DNA of 64,000 bases from the NCBI RefSeq assembly GCF_014192515.1, contig NZ_JACHYB010000002.1, positions 248,001-312,000 on the forward strand, written 5' to 3'. The translations under genes were made by a program, and so were the position numbers. Each line of letters opens with the position of its first letter. The stretch's first letter is position 1. Below the pieces are notes generated by a model. It worked only from the letters and a program-made list of their open reading frames with translations. It made no database searches and had not been told where the DNA came from. Of the stretch, positions 1 to 9,301 are shown one piece after another. Origin of the DNA: Microbacter margulisiae. GTDB lineage: Bacteria; Bacteroidota; Bacteroidia; Bacteroidales; Paludibacteraceae.

Positions 1-2200
1 TCTGAGTCGTATAACCAGTATTCGCAGGAATCGGTTGTTGTAACAATAAATTGAATGTAGTATTCCAATATGCATCAATAGTAGCGTTTAAGCGAGAATT
101 CAACACTCCAATATCCCATCCCACATTCCGGGTTAATGTTGTTTCCCATTTCAGATTAGGATTCGAAAGGGTAGTTCCAGGCACCAACACACTTGTTAGA
201 TTTTCATTAATATAATAACCTTTGCTATCAGTAGTACCATAAGTTAATTGCCACAAACCATCTGAAATTCGACTATTTCCTGCCGTACCCATACTTAAAC
301 GTAGCTTTAGATTATCTAACCAACTTATTTTTCCTTTCAGAAAATTCTCTTCTGATAATCGCCAAGCAACCGCTGCAGAAGGGAAATAGCCCCATTGATG
401 ACCTGGAGCAAATTTTGAAGTTCCATCAGCTCTAAAAGTTAATGAGGCTAAATATTTATCATTGATAGAATAGTTGGCACGACCAAAAAACGAAGACATA
501 TTATAAGGTTGACTCTCGGTAGTAATAGTTGGTTGAGCTGTTCCTAAATTCATCATAGCTAAAATGGATGCAGCGTCCATACCTGAAGGAAATTGCATCG
601 ATTCATTTACTACCTGACGATATGAATATGAAGAAGCCTCTTGCCCTAACAATACATTAAGATTCTGCCCCGGGAATATATTATTTTGATTGAATGTCAG
701 CGTATTTGCGATTCTCCAAGTAACGCCTCCTAAGGTAGTAATTTCTCCTATTGGTAGGCCACCGTTATTCTTAGATAAAGGAGTCGAAGGGCCCCAGACA
801 TTATCCTTACGGTTATTATCAAATTCATAACCAAACTCACTCCTAAAAGTAAGCGGTTTTACAATGTTCCAATTTAATGCACCATTTAAATTTAATACTT
901 GATTCGTTTGACGCTGATATGTATCATTAGCAAGATCCACAGGATTAAATAACAAACTCAATTGAGTAGGATCAACCGCCAATTGGTCATTGACATAGCT
1001 ACTTTGAGAGATCAAACTATGAACTGGAGCATATTTCATTGCATTACGCAAAAATGTATTTGATCCTGAACCTGAAGATGTTCCAGCCCCATCAATAACA
1101 GTTCTTGCATAGCGTGTATTAAAATCGACATTTAGATGATCATTGATTTTTGTATTGAATTTAAAATCAACGTTAGTCCGCCCATAATCCGATCCTATCA
1201 TGATGCCTTTTTCTCCAGAACGTGTAATTCCCAGATTATATTTATCAGTCTTGGATCCTCCGTTAATATCAACATTATAATATTGTTGAACGCCAGTACG
1301 CCCAAATACCTGATCTTCCCAATCAATCGGAGCTTTTGATTTATAAATATCTAAATCATCGTATGCGCCATAATACCCTGTAAATGTGCTTGATTGATCT
1401 AACTCATATTGCCACATAGTATATTCATAAGGGCTCATCATTTTTAGTTTCTTTGCCAAGTTGTTAACCCCAGCATAAGCATTAATACTAACAGACACTT
1501 TGCCTGCTATACCACTTTTAGTAGTAATAATAATTACTCCATTCGCTCCACGTGAACCATAAATTGCTGTAGATGAAGCATCTTTTAAAACATCAATTGA
1601 TTGAATATCAGAAGGAGAAATATCAGAAATACTATTGACAGGAAATCCATCTACAATATAAAGCGGAGAGTTATCCTGTGTAATTGATCCGCCACCACGA
1701 ACTCTAATCATAACTTGAGCATCAGGGGATCCCTCGGTAGTAGTCACTTGCACTCCAGCTAACCGACCAGTAATAGCCTGAGCAGCAGAAGTAACAGGAA
1801 TTTCTTGTAATGTTTTGCTAGATACTGTGGCTACAGCCCCTGTCAAATCACGTTTCTGTACAGTTCCGTAACCAATCGCAACAACTTCTTTTAATGATAC
1901 TGCATTGTCTTTTAATACAACATCTATCGGTTTCCCTGTAATTGGAACCACTTGCGATTCCATTCCAATAAATGATATTGCTACTAATTTCGCATTTTGT
2001 GGTACTTTCAATGTAAACCTTCCGTTCACATCCGTTGCCGTTCCAATAGAAGGAAGATTTTTAACTACAACAGTCGCTCCGATAACGGGCTCACCTGAAG
2101 CATCTTTTACCGTTCCGGTAATCATACGCTGTTGAGCCATAACCGTACAAGTAAAAGACAGTAAGGCTAACAAAAAAATAAACGTTCTCTTTTTTTTCAT
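1..2200 (-). CDS. SusC-like TonB-dependent outer-membrane receptor, C-terminus beyond window
   Basis: An open frame runs without a stop from the ATG at 2198-2200 to the left edge (733 codons visible). It starts with a signal peptide ending at MAQ (about residue 23), followed by a carboxypeptidase-regulatory-like domain (about 25-100), a TonB-box-like stretch VVAIGYGTV, and a plug domain with the SusC hallmarks RVRGGGSI and DASSTAIYGSRGANGVI. The barrel then begins. The family imports oligosaccharides across the outer membrane with a SusD lipoprotein; the SusD partner should lie left of the window because the order is normally susC then susD. It shares its reading direction and a conserved upstream motif (2564-2577) with the pectin genes, so pectin-derived oligosaccharide is the inferred ligand. 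The last third of the barrel is not seen. Confidence 0.95.
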   Translation of the reverse strand, partial: MKKKRTFIFLLALLSFTCTVMAQQRMITGTVKDASGEPVIGATVVVKNLPSIGTATDVNGRFTLKVPQNAKLVAISFIGMESQVVPITGKPIDVVLKDNAVSLKEVVAIGYGTVQKRDLTGAVATVSSKTLQEIPVTSAAQAITGRLAGVQVTTTEGSPDAQVMIRVRGGGSITQDNSPLYIVDGFPVNSISDISPSDIQSIDVLKDASSTAIYGSRGANGVIIITTKSGIAGKVSVSINAYAGVNNLAKKLKMMSPYEYTMWQYELDQSSTFTGYYGAYDDLDIYKSKAPIDWEDQVFGRTGVQQYYNVDINGGSKTDKYNLGITRSGEKGIMIGSDYGRTNVDFKFNTKINDHLNVDFNTRYARTVIDGAGTSSGSGSNTFLRNAMKYAPVHSLISQSSYVNDQLAVDPTQLSLLFNPVDLANDTYQRQTNQVLNLNGALNWNIVKPLTFRSEFGYEFDNNRKDNVWGPSTPLSKNNGGLPIGEITTLGGVTWRIANTLTFNQNNIFPGQNLNVLLGQEASSYSYRQVVNESMQFPSGMDAASILAMMNLGTAQPTITTESQPYNMSSFFGRANYSINDKYLASLTFRADGTSKFAPGHQWGYFPSAAVAWRLSEENFLKGKISWLDNLKLRLSMGTAGNSRISDGLWQLTYGTTDSKGYYINENLTSVLVPGTTLSNPNLKWETTLTRNVGWDIGVLNSRLNATIDAYWNTTFNLLLQQPIPANTGYTTQ

Positions 2201-3633
2201 ACAATAATTACTTTTTTAATGGTCGTATGGGACTTACCTAATAACATGATTATATCATTGAATATAAACAATCTACAGGTTCATTCCATAATGCTTTCAT
2301 TAGATTTTCATTTTCAAGTTTAAAAGTATTTAAACAACAACATAGACTAGAAGTTCAGCAATAAACTTCCAAAAACAACAAAAACAGACTAATTTTTTTT
2401 GGATTCACTATGCCACATAAAAAAATGGCACAAACTAAGAGAAGAATTACATTATGTTTTCATACCATGTATTAGAAGTTAGACAATAAATATCACTCGG
2501 ATAGAAACAACTTTTCTACCAAAATTACTCTTCAAAGATAATATGAATTTTCTAAAATATATTCGTGTTCGTACACAGTATAAGAATTAAACAAAAAGAC
2601 AGAATTATATATCATACAGCATAAATATACGTATATCATTGTTTAACTGTTATTTAAACTTGCATTACATAATACACAAATACAATAACAAGACAAATAA
2701 CAATATTATTTTTTAACCTCAAAGGAACCATTTCGAGTTTTTATTGTATTTTTTTATCTTTATATATATTTTATTATATATATGTTTTACATAATAATAT
2801 ACCTACACGGATATACATTACAACCTGATTATATGACTTTTAAATAAAATATTCATATTCTATTAGATCTAGGATTTACTTCGTTCGATAAATCAGAAAA
2901 CAAAAATGAAACATATAAGAAGTGACAAAAGTTTCAACAACAAATTTTTCATCCTTTCGATCAATCAAAGAAAGACAACCTATATTATACATTAAGGATT
3001 TTCTTGATGTATTCTATCCGACATAGCTCAGTAAACGTCCTATTTATCTAAATATCAAACACACACAATAATTTGATTAGTCAATCTTTTAGAATTTTAT
3101 AACTAACCAGAACATAATATATCAAGTACATTGTTCAAGCGCTCCAAATTCAATAAATGGAGACATGATTTATGATAGAAGTCAATGCAGTTTTATTGTG
3201 TGTTGTAACATCACAACTTCAAGTCAAAATTTAATCATCGGGCTGTATCTCAATAGGTAATTTTTATCCTGACCACGTCATGGAAATGTTTTTTTTCCCA
3301 AAAAAGATGAAGGAACATTGAAAATATATCTGCCGATTTCAAAAATTAATTTACTTAGTAAGCAGACTTATTTTTACTCCGCCAGCTTCTATAATCATTG
3401 TAGTAGATATTATTTCAAAGGACGAATTTGTGTAAGTATTGTTTCCTTGTTTTTCAGAGAGCATCCCATTTTGTTACCAATTGTGGTATGTCTGAAGTTT
3501 CCGGTTTGTCCGCAGCTTTTTGAAGAAAATGTCATAGACATTTCTCCGTCAAATCAATTGACTGCGATATTAGGGATGATTTCTTTGAAAAAAAGGAATT
3601 GATAGTTATTTGTTATTTTGAGGTTGATTAAAA
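2201..3633. other. Long AT-rich intergenic region without a supported gene
   Basis: About 1.4 kb separates the second susC from the plug-domain gene. It is very AT-rich (for example 2740-2800) and has no open frame with recognisable protein features. A 94-codon frame at 3318-3602 on the plus strand has unconvincing composition and no motif I recognise. The one structured element is the palindromic motif at 2564-2577. The susC promoter and leader must lie within the left 400 bases. Confidence 0.6.
2564..2577 (-). promoter_or_regulatory. Pectin-regulon motif, site 1 (upstream of susC at 2200)
   Basis: The plus strand reads CGTGTTCGTACACA, a near palindrome with half-sites of the TTCGTG/CACGAA type. 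It lies about 360 bases upstream of the partial susC start. Three similar sites precede other pectin genes in this window (14826, 22622, 63020). It is inferred to be a binding site for a shared transcription factor; the protein is not in the window. Confidence 0.45.
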
Positions 3634-6300
3634 TTAGCGCGCTTTTACAATAATCGGCATCTGCACATGCAAAGGAACACCCTTATCAGTAATACCTTCA
3701 ATGGTAGCTGTATAAATTCCCGGTTTGTCTGCAGTATAAAAACTACATTTTATTGGTTTTGAAGCAGGCAATACGATGGCCGGATTCCAATAAATGGTGG
3801 TACGAAGATCTGGTACTGCACTAGTCTTTTCTGCTTCTGTTTTGTACACAGGAGAATAAAACTGAGCAGGTCGTTTATACCCTAAATATCGTACAATAGC
3901 CAGACCTGGATTTGCGGGTGTGGATGCAAACAGATCGCCTCCTGATTTTAATTTTACGATAATAACACCATTCCCTCCAAGTCCTCCGTAGATTGAAGCA
4001 TCAGTGCCATGTAAAAAATTGATATACGCAACCTGGGCAATATTTAATGATCGTAACATGTCTAATTCGTCGTCTCCCATATTCTGATATTCAATATCAT
4101 CAACGACAAGTAATGGATTACCTTTGCTGCCTCGGTACTGTATGACATCTCCTGTTATTCGTATGCCTGGAAGTGTTTGCAAGACATCAAGTACTGTCTG
4201 TCCGGAAGAAAAATATTTTTCAAGATCTTTTCCTTGTATAGGATTTCCTAATCCTGCGTATATTTCATTGTCATCTAATGATTGATGCATAGATGCAGTA
4301 ACGGTAATCTCTTTCAGGTGATAAATTTTTTCACCTCCATTCATATAATATTGCTGATCTGTTTGTTGCAAATAATTATCCGGGAGAATATGAGGACTCC
4401 CGAATGGATGTGAAAATTCTACAGAGGGAAAATTCTCTTTATCGATATGAATATCAACTGTAGCATAACCATGCTTAGTACGAGCCTGAACCAGAAATAG
4501 TGAACTATCAGGGAAAGATAGATTGTTGAGAATAAAGTGACCCGTTTGATCAGCATTGGCAGTAATCACGAGTTTTTTCCCTATTTCCAAAGCAATAATT
4601 TGGGCATCTTTGGCAGGTTTCCCAATTATATTTGTTACGCTACCGCTTAAACTTTGTCCTTCCTCCATATAATAAGGAGTTGCCGAAAATTTTTCATCCA
4701 AAATGTCAGGAATGTTGAATCGCGTCCATCCTTGTGTCAACATAAGCATGTCTAAAGCTCGTGTTCTTTGGCGCGAATTAGATACGAAATAATACCCAGG
4801 ATCTTCCACATATCCTTTCAGATCGGATGTAAGCAACAAATCTGTATAAATATTGTTAGCTAAAGAATCAAGTTTCACCGTGCGATTATCGGTAACTGCA
4901 ACTGAAATATGAGCTTTGGCTAATGAATTGACAATGTGGTTCAAAAAAGCCAATTGAACTTTTTGTCTTGGATAATAATACGGTTTATCAGTTGTAACAG
5001 ATAGAGTATCACGAATGGGGTTATTCACAAAAACCAAACGTTGGCTTAAGGCTTGCCCCTGTGCATTTAATAATACAAAATGGATAATTCCGTTGGGTAA
5101 TGTTTCCGTAGAGATCTCTCCTTCTAAATGAAGAGAATCAACCGGCTGAATAAATAAAAGCTTTCCGCTGTTTTGTGCCAATAAATACAAATGTTGAGGA
5201 ATAAATCTTGGGTCGGTAGAGATGATCTGATATCGCCATTGCTGATGAAATAAAGACATAGATAGTCCTACACCATGATGCAATACAGGAGGTAAATTAA
5301 ATCGTTTTGATGTATGTGTGCCATTAATAGTGGCAAGTGCATAATAATGAACGGAACTAGAATCTGATACATAAAAGGTAGTAATCCCCATCCCTTTATG
5401 CATTGTATCAAAAGAGGTAATACTATCACCCATATCGTTATAGATAGTTCCTGACACATTTACTGAAAGCCCATTTTGTCCAATTGCCTTAAAAGCTAAA
5501 GTTCTATATCCATTATTCAGCCAGTTCCCCCCTTCAGGAAAAAACTGCAAGCTAAATGTTGTCTGTTTCTGAGGTACAAAAAAAACATGAGAATAAGAAT
5601 ATTTTGGGTTTTCAAAATTAATGACAATATGGTATGGCACATTACTGGAGGTGTCTTCTTCAAAACCAAATTGCAAATGATTGGTTTCATCTATAGGAAG
5701 AGATTTAGATCGTACCCTCTTGTTGCCTTCATACAGTTCATAATCTACTTTGAGATTATGCAATGATATGGATGGATTAGTTGTAAAACTAATATTAGCT
5801 AATAACATCCCGTTGTCATTTTCATAACGAATGGTTGAGGTTATTTCGTTATCAATAGAGTTTCCTATCTTGATTTTTCTTTGAAAAAAATATGCAGGAC
5901 CTGCATTTTGCATCCACCAAGTATAGGCGCGTAAGATATATTCCCCTGCAGATAAACTTGCCGGTAATAGCATATTACCATAAAACCCGAGAGAATCTTG
6001 TTTTAATTTTTGTCTGTAACAGACAGAATCGCTTTTATTGATTAATTCTACATAAACAAATTTGCTGAAGGCATCCGGATGCAAATTCATTCCATTTACC
6101 AGATAAGCAGAATACCAAATATTTTCACCAGCATTATAATAAGGCTTGTCTGTCTGAAGATAGAGCTTTTCAACAGGCAATTGATCTAAACGTTGAAACT
6201 GATGAATAACATTATCTATAAAAGATTCATTATTTATCGTTTGTGAAAATAGAGGAGATGACCCGAAAAGGAGGCCAATGATTAGAAGAAAATTTCTCAT
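3634..6300 (-). CDS. Secreted protein with macroglobulin-like repeats and a TonB plug domain but no barrel
   Basis: 888 residues with an N-terminal signal peptide ending near LFSQ (residue 20). The segment after it (LPVEKLYLQTDKPYYNAGE, about 42-60) resembles the MG2/alpha-2-macroglobulin-type beta-sandwich opening seen in many Bacteroidetes surface proteins. A carboxypeptidase-regulatory-like domain lies near 555-625 (LSGSVTNIIGKPAKDAQI). A TonB-receptor plug domain follows near 690-790 (QTVLDVLQTLPGIRI, then ASIYGGLGGNGVIIVK). No 22-strand barrel follows; the protein ends about 100 residues later. Such plug-only proteins are common in the phylum and have no settled function. It lies downstream of the esterase on the same strand, with a 217-base gap that leaves room for its own promoter. 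Membership of the pectin locus is by position only. Confidence 0.8.
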   Translation of the reverse strand: MRNFLLIIGLLFGSSPLFSQTINNESFIDNVIHQFQRLDQLPVEKLYLQTDKPYYNAGENIWYSAYLVNGMNLHPDAFSKFVYVELINKSDSVCYRQKLKQDSLGFYGNMLLPASLSAGEYILRAYTWWMQNAGPAYFFQRKIKIGNSIDNEITSTIRYENDNGMLLANISFTTNPSISLHNLKVDYELYEGNKRVRSKSLPIDETNHLQFGFEEDTSSNVPYHIVINFENPKYSYSHVFFVPQKQTTFSLQFFPEGGNWLNNGYRTLAFKAIGQNGLSVNVSGTIYNDMGDSITSFDTMHKGMGITTFYVSDSSSVHYYALATINGTHTSKRFNLPPVLHHGVGLSMSLFHQQWRYQIISTDPRFIPQHLYLLAQNSGKLLFIQPVDSLHLEGEISTETLPNGIIHFVLLNAQGQALSQRLVFVNNPIRDTLSVTTDKPYYYPRQKVQLAFLNHIVNSLAKAHISVAVTDNRTVKLDSLANNIYTDLLLTSDLKGYVEDPGYYFVSNSRQRTRALDMLMLTQGWTRFNIPDILDEKFSATPYYMEEGQSLSGSVTNIIGKPAKDAQIIALEIGKKLVITANADQTGHFILNNLSFPDSSLFLVQARTKHGYATVDIHIDKENFPSVEFSHPFGSPHILPDNYLQQTDQQYYMNGGEKIYHLKEITVTASMHQSLDDNEIYAGLGNPIQGKDLEKYFSSGQTVLDVLQTLPGIRITGDVIQYRGSKGNPLLVVDDIEYQNMGDDELDMLRSLNIAQVAYINFLHGTDASIYGGLGGNGVIIVKLKSGGDLFASTPANPGLAIVRYLGYKRPAQFYSPVYKTEAEKTSAVPDLRTTIYWNPAIVLPASKPIKCSFYTADKPGIYTATIEGITDKGVPLHVQMPIIVKAR

Positions 6301-6517
6301 AAAAATAAGAGTGTAACGTTTGAGATGCAGAGTCTTCTTATTTGTCTTTAATGAAGTTATTTCAACTTCATCTTTTACAGAATTTAATTCAATGGAATTC
6401 AGACGATTTTGTTATTCAAAAAGATAATATCAATATTTCCAATCAACTGTCTTAACAGAACCAATCATTGATAATTTTTATTCGTTGAATACTTCAAAAC
6501 TCATTACTGCTCAGTTT
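6301..6517. other. Intergenic spacer
   Basis: 217 AT-rich bases between the plug-domain gene and the esterase. I see no convincing hairpin terminator or TAnnTTTG element on the minus strand, so whether the two genes are cotranscribed is open. Confidence 0.4.
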
Positions 6518-7441
6518 TTACTTTTGAGTATTGCCAGGAATAAAATGCCTTTCCTCCAGCCAATTCAGCAATAATGCTCTCCAATCTTTCCAAAAGGAGA
6601 TCGTAATGTTCATCCCCCATCCATGCCCTCCTGACGGAAAAATATAAAGGGAAGCCGGAACATGATTGGCATGCAGCGCTTCATAAAAATGAATACTGTT
6701 GCTTTGCGGAACGGTATGATCATCATCGCTCAGCATCAATACTGCCGGCGGGGTATTCTTTGTTACATGCAACTCGTTTGAATATTTTTCTACCAATTGC
6801 TCTGTAGGATGCTTGCCTAAAAGGTTTTCACGGGAACCCAGGTGCGTTTCTCCCAATTTCATCGTGATGACCGGATAAAACAACAGCATTAAATCAGGAC
6901 GCGTTGAATAGCGCATTAACGGATTCGTCGCTGTTGAATCTCCCAAATCAAAGTGTGTCCCTAACGTCGAAGCCAGATGTCCTCCTGCCGAGAAACCGGC
7001 TACTGCCACTCTGTTCGGGTCGATATGCCATTCGGTAGCATGCGCCCGGATAATACGCATGGCTTCCTTGGCATCAGACAATGGTATGGTACAATGGCCG
7101 TTGGGTAACCGGTATTTTAATACAATCCCGGCAATACCATGTTCATTCAGCCAATCGGCAAATTCATAGCCTTCGTGATAAATAGCTTCTTCAATATAAC
7201 CTCCTCCCGGACAAATCAACACGGCAGCCCCATTGGCTTTGTCTGCCTCCGGAAGCTGCACCGTAATAACAGCTTTCGATATATTAAATACACTATGATG
7301 ATTCTGGATAAATTCTTTTGCTGTAATGCCATTACTCTCCGCCGGCCCATTTGGCCAAACCGGTAACTCAAACTTTGTTTGTCCCATGGCTGGAAATGCC
7401 AAACTACTCATAATCAATAGTAAATAAAAAATAATTTTCAT
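6518..7441 (-). CDS. Secreted alpha/beta-hydrolase, probable carbohydrate esterase
   Basis: 307 residues with a signal peptide ending at AMGQ (about 21). The fold signatures are an oxyanion motif PGGGY (78-82) in place of HGGG, the nucleophile elbow GFSAGG with Ser151, an acidic residue in LSDDDHTVP (about 239-241), and the catalytic His273 in SGGHGWG. This is the BD-FAE/acetyl-esterase type common in polysaccharide utilisation loci, where it removes acetyl or other acyl groups from plant glycans. The neighbouring GH28 and the rest of the locus suggest pectin as substrate, but the acyl group cannot be read from sequence. It lies 227 bases downstream of the GH28 gene; the spacer contains repeat-like sequence. 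Confidence 0.85.
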   Translation of the reverse strand: MKIIFYLLLIMSSLAFPAMGQTKFELPVWPNGPAESNGITAKEFIQNHHSVFNISKAVITVQLPEADKANGAAVLICPGGGYIEEAIYHEGYEFADWLNEHGIAGIVLKYRLPNGHCTIPLSDAKEAMRIIRAHATEWHIDPNRVAVAGFSAGGHLASTLGTHFDLGDSTATNPLMRYSTRPDLMLLFYPVITMKLGETHLGSRENLLGKHPTEQLVEKYSNELHVTKNTPPAVLMLSDDDHTVPQSNSIHFYEALHANHVPASLYIFPSGGHGWGMNITISFWKDWRALLLNWLEERHFIPGNTQK

Positions 7442-7668
7442 CGGGAAATAGATTTAAATGCCTAAAAGATTGATATATTGATGAGATAATTAGTTTAAAG
7501 TCGAAGGTCGAAAGTCAATCTGTTATGGGAATTTTGGATTAACCGAATGGCCGATTCTTCGGTTCAATAATTCTTCTTTATCTTCTGAACTTCCCGTAAC
7601 TTCTTTAACTTCCTTATTTTTATTGTCAACTGTCAATTGTCCATTGAATCCTGTGTCTGCTCTTTATA
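7442..7668. repeat. Spacer with short degenerate repeats
   Basis: Within the 227-base gap are a tandem heptamer-like run (GTCGAAG then GTCGAAA then GTC, 7500-7517), several AACTTC/TCTTC units (7570-7615), and GTCAACTGTCAATTGTCCATTG-like sequence (7624-7645). A related string with GTCACTGTCCATTGCCAATTG recurs in the rRNA spacer near 26663. No gene is visible. Confidence 0.5.
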
Positions 7669-9102
7669 CTATGGATGAGGATCGTAATCGGTACTTATTT
7701 GTTCATTTGTGATAATGATGTTATTAATTCGGATATTATTCAAGGTAACGTCATTTGCCCCTTGAATATCATTCCCATTGAATTTAACACCTGTAAAATC
7801 ACAATTTTGTAAATGAATGGAAGAAACCCGGGATGCATCGTCCAGGCCGTCAATGCTTACACCATAATCACTTCGTTTGCAGGAAACATTTTTCAGATTA
7901 ACATTGCGAACCATTGGAATAAAACCTCTTGGAGATGGTTCAGCCGGATCGTATCGCAAATTTATTTTTAGCACGTCTTCCTTGCATTGTCCCACTTTAA
8001 CATCGCGCACAAATACATTTTCAATTAATCCACCCCGACATGTATTGGATTTGAGACGAATGATAGTTCCTAAATCCGGACTACTCATCTCGCAATGGTC
8101 AACATAAAGATTTTTAAAACCTCCGGAAATTTCACTACCGACAGAAATACCGCCATGCCCGGCCTTCATTTGACAATCGCGCACAATGATATTCTCACTG
8201 GGAATATTCCAATGGCGACCGTCGTTATTCCGTCCTGATTTAATGGCAATACAATCATCTCCTTCATTAAATGAACAATTTTGAATTAATACATTCTTAC
8301 AGGATTCGGGATCGCAACCATCACCGTTTGGGCCTAAACTTTCAATATTAACATTGCTGACAATAATATCATTCGAAAGTAATGGATGAATAACCCAGAA
8401 TGGCGAATTCCGCAATTTTACGCTATCAATTAAAACGGCATTACACAATATTAAATTGATCAATTGAGGGCGCAAATAATTACCTGACCCCATTTGCCGT
8501 TGAGTTATTGGCACATTATCTTCATTCAATTTAAGCAGTCTTGCCCTCCCTATCAAATGTCCGTCAGAAGTTCCCTTCTTATACCCCACACTACACTTGG
8601 CATTCCAAGCCCACCAATTAGCAAAGGAAGCTTGTCCATTTATTTCACCTTGACCGGTAATGGCAATATTATTGGCTTTGTACGCATAAATCAGCGGATG
8701 ATAATTCATGCAATCTGATCCTTCCCAGCGGGTAATTACCGTTGGCAAATACTCTTCAGGATTTGTTGAAAAGAGCAAGACGGCACCTTTCTCTAAATGC
8801 AAATTAACATTGCTCAATAACGTAATAGGGCCTGTCTGAAAAATTCCCTTAGGAATCAAAACAATACCTCCTCCTTTTTTGTTGCAAGCAACAATTGCAG
8901 CATTTATTGCTTTTGTGTTTTTAATACTGGGATTATTCTCCCGTGCACCAAACTTTACAATATTAAATGTCTTATTAGGGAAGGACGTGTGTTTAATGCT
9001 GTTGGCCAACTGTGTCATATCATCCCAAGGAGATGCGCTGGCACTTGAAAGGGAAAGGATCAACAATCCAACGGAAATAACAAAAAAAGGGAAACGTTTC
9101 AT
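7669..9102 (-). CDS. Polygalacturonase, glycoside hydrolase family 28
   Basis: 477 residues with a signal peptide ending at SASA (about 24). The right-handed beta-helix carries all four GH28 signatures: N259-G-D261-G-C-D264, G281-D282-D283, G315-H316-G317 and R349-L-K351. These supply the three catalytic aspartates, the histidine and the substrate-binding Arg/Lys. The family hydrolyses alpha-1,4-galacturonosyl bonds of homogalacturonan, or galacturonosyl-rhamnose bonds in rhamnogalacturonase members; the exact specificity is not decidable here. The export signal and the position between susD and an esterase fit a periplasmic or surface enzyme of the pectin locus. A strong hairpin at 9143-9180 lies between susD and this gene. 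Confidence 0.95.
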   Translation of the reverse strand: MKRFPFFVISVGLLILSLSSASASPWDDMTQLANSIKHTSFPNKTFNIVKFGARENNPSIKNTKAINAAIVACNKKGGGIVLIPKGIFQTGPITLLSNVNLHLEKGAVLLFSTNPEEYLPTVITRWEGSDCMNYHPLIYAYKANNIAITGQGEINGQASFANWWAWNAKCSVGYKKGTSDGHLIGRARLLKLNEDNVPITQRQMGSGNYLRPQLINLILCNAVLIDSVKLRNSPFWVIHPLLSNDIIVSNVNIESLGPNGDGCDPESCKNVLIQNCSFNEGDDCIAIKSGRNNDGRHWNIPSENIIVRDCQMKAGHGGISVGSEISGGFKNLYVDHCEMSSPDLGTIIRLKSNTCRGGLIENVFVRDVKVGQCKEDVLKINLRYDPAEPSPRGFIPMVRNVNLKNVSCKRSDYGVSIDGLDDASRVSSIHLQNCDFTGVKFNGNDIQGANDVTLNNIRINNIIITNEQISTDYDPHP

Positions 9103-9142
9103 ATGAAAAACAATTAAGGGATATAATGATCATTATCAACAA

Positions 9143-9180
9143 ACAACATTCATTCCCATACTAATAGGAATGAATGTTGT
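9143..9180 (-). terminator. Strong hairpin between susD and the GH28 gene
   Basis: A perfect 14-bp inverted repeat, ACAACATTCATTCC (9143-9156) and its complement (9167-9180), surrounds a 10-base loop. On the minus strand it is followed only by a short T stretch, so it may be a weak terminator or an mRNA-stabilising element that sets the susCD to GH28 ratio. Confidence 0.6.
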
Positions 9181-9252
9181 AAATAGGTTAAAAACTACAC
9201 AAATCTGTGAGGCAAGGATATTGTACTAACAATAAACAGCTTATAAAATATT

Positions 9253-9301
9253 CATGTTATTGCGGTAGCAATCCATAACTATTAATTATTTTGCCATATA
9301 A
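9253..9301 (-). repeat. Decayed duplicate of the susD 3' end
   Basis: Immediately after the susD stop, the minus strand reads (in one frame) GKIINSYGLLPQ followed by a stop. This closely matches the true susD C-terminus GKITNGYGLPSN. It looks like a tandem duplication of about 45 bases or the last trace of a second susD. Confidence 0.55.

Noticed and set aside
3318..3602. 94-codon plus-strand frame in the AT-rich gap
   Set aside because: No ribosome binding site, no recognisable domain, and composition like the surrounding spacer; possibly a fragment of something decayed but not supportable.
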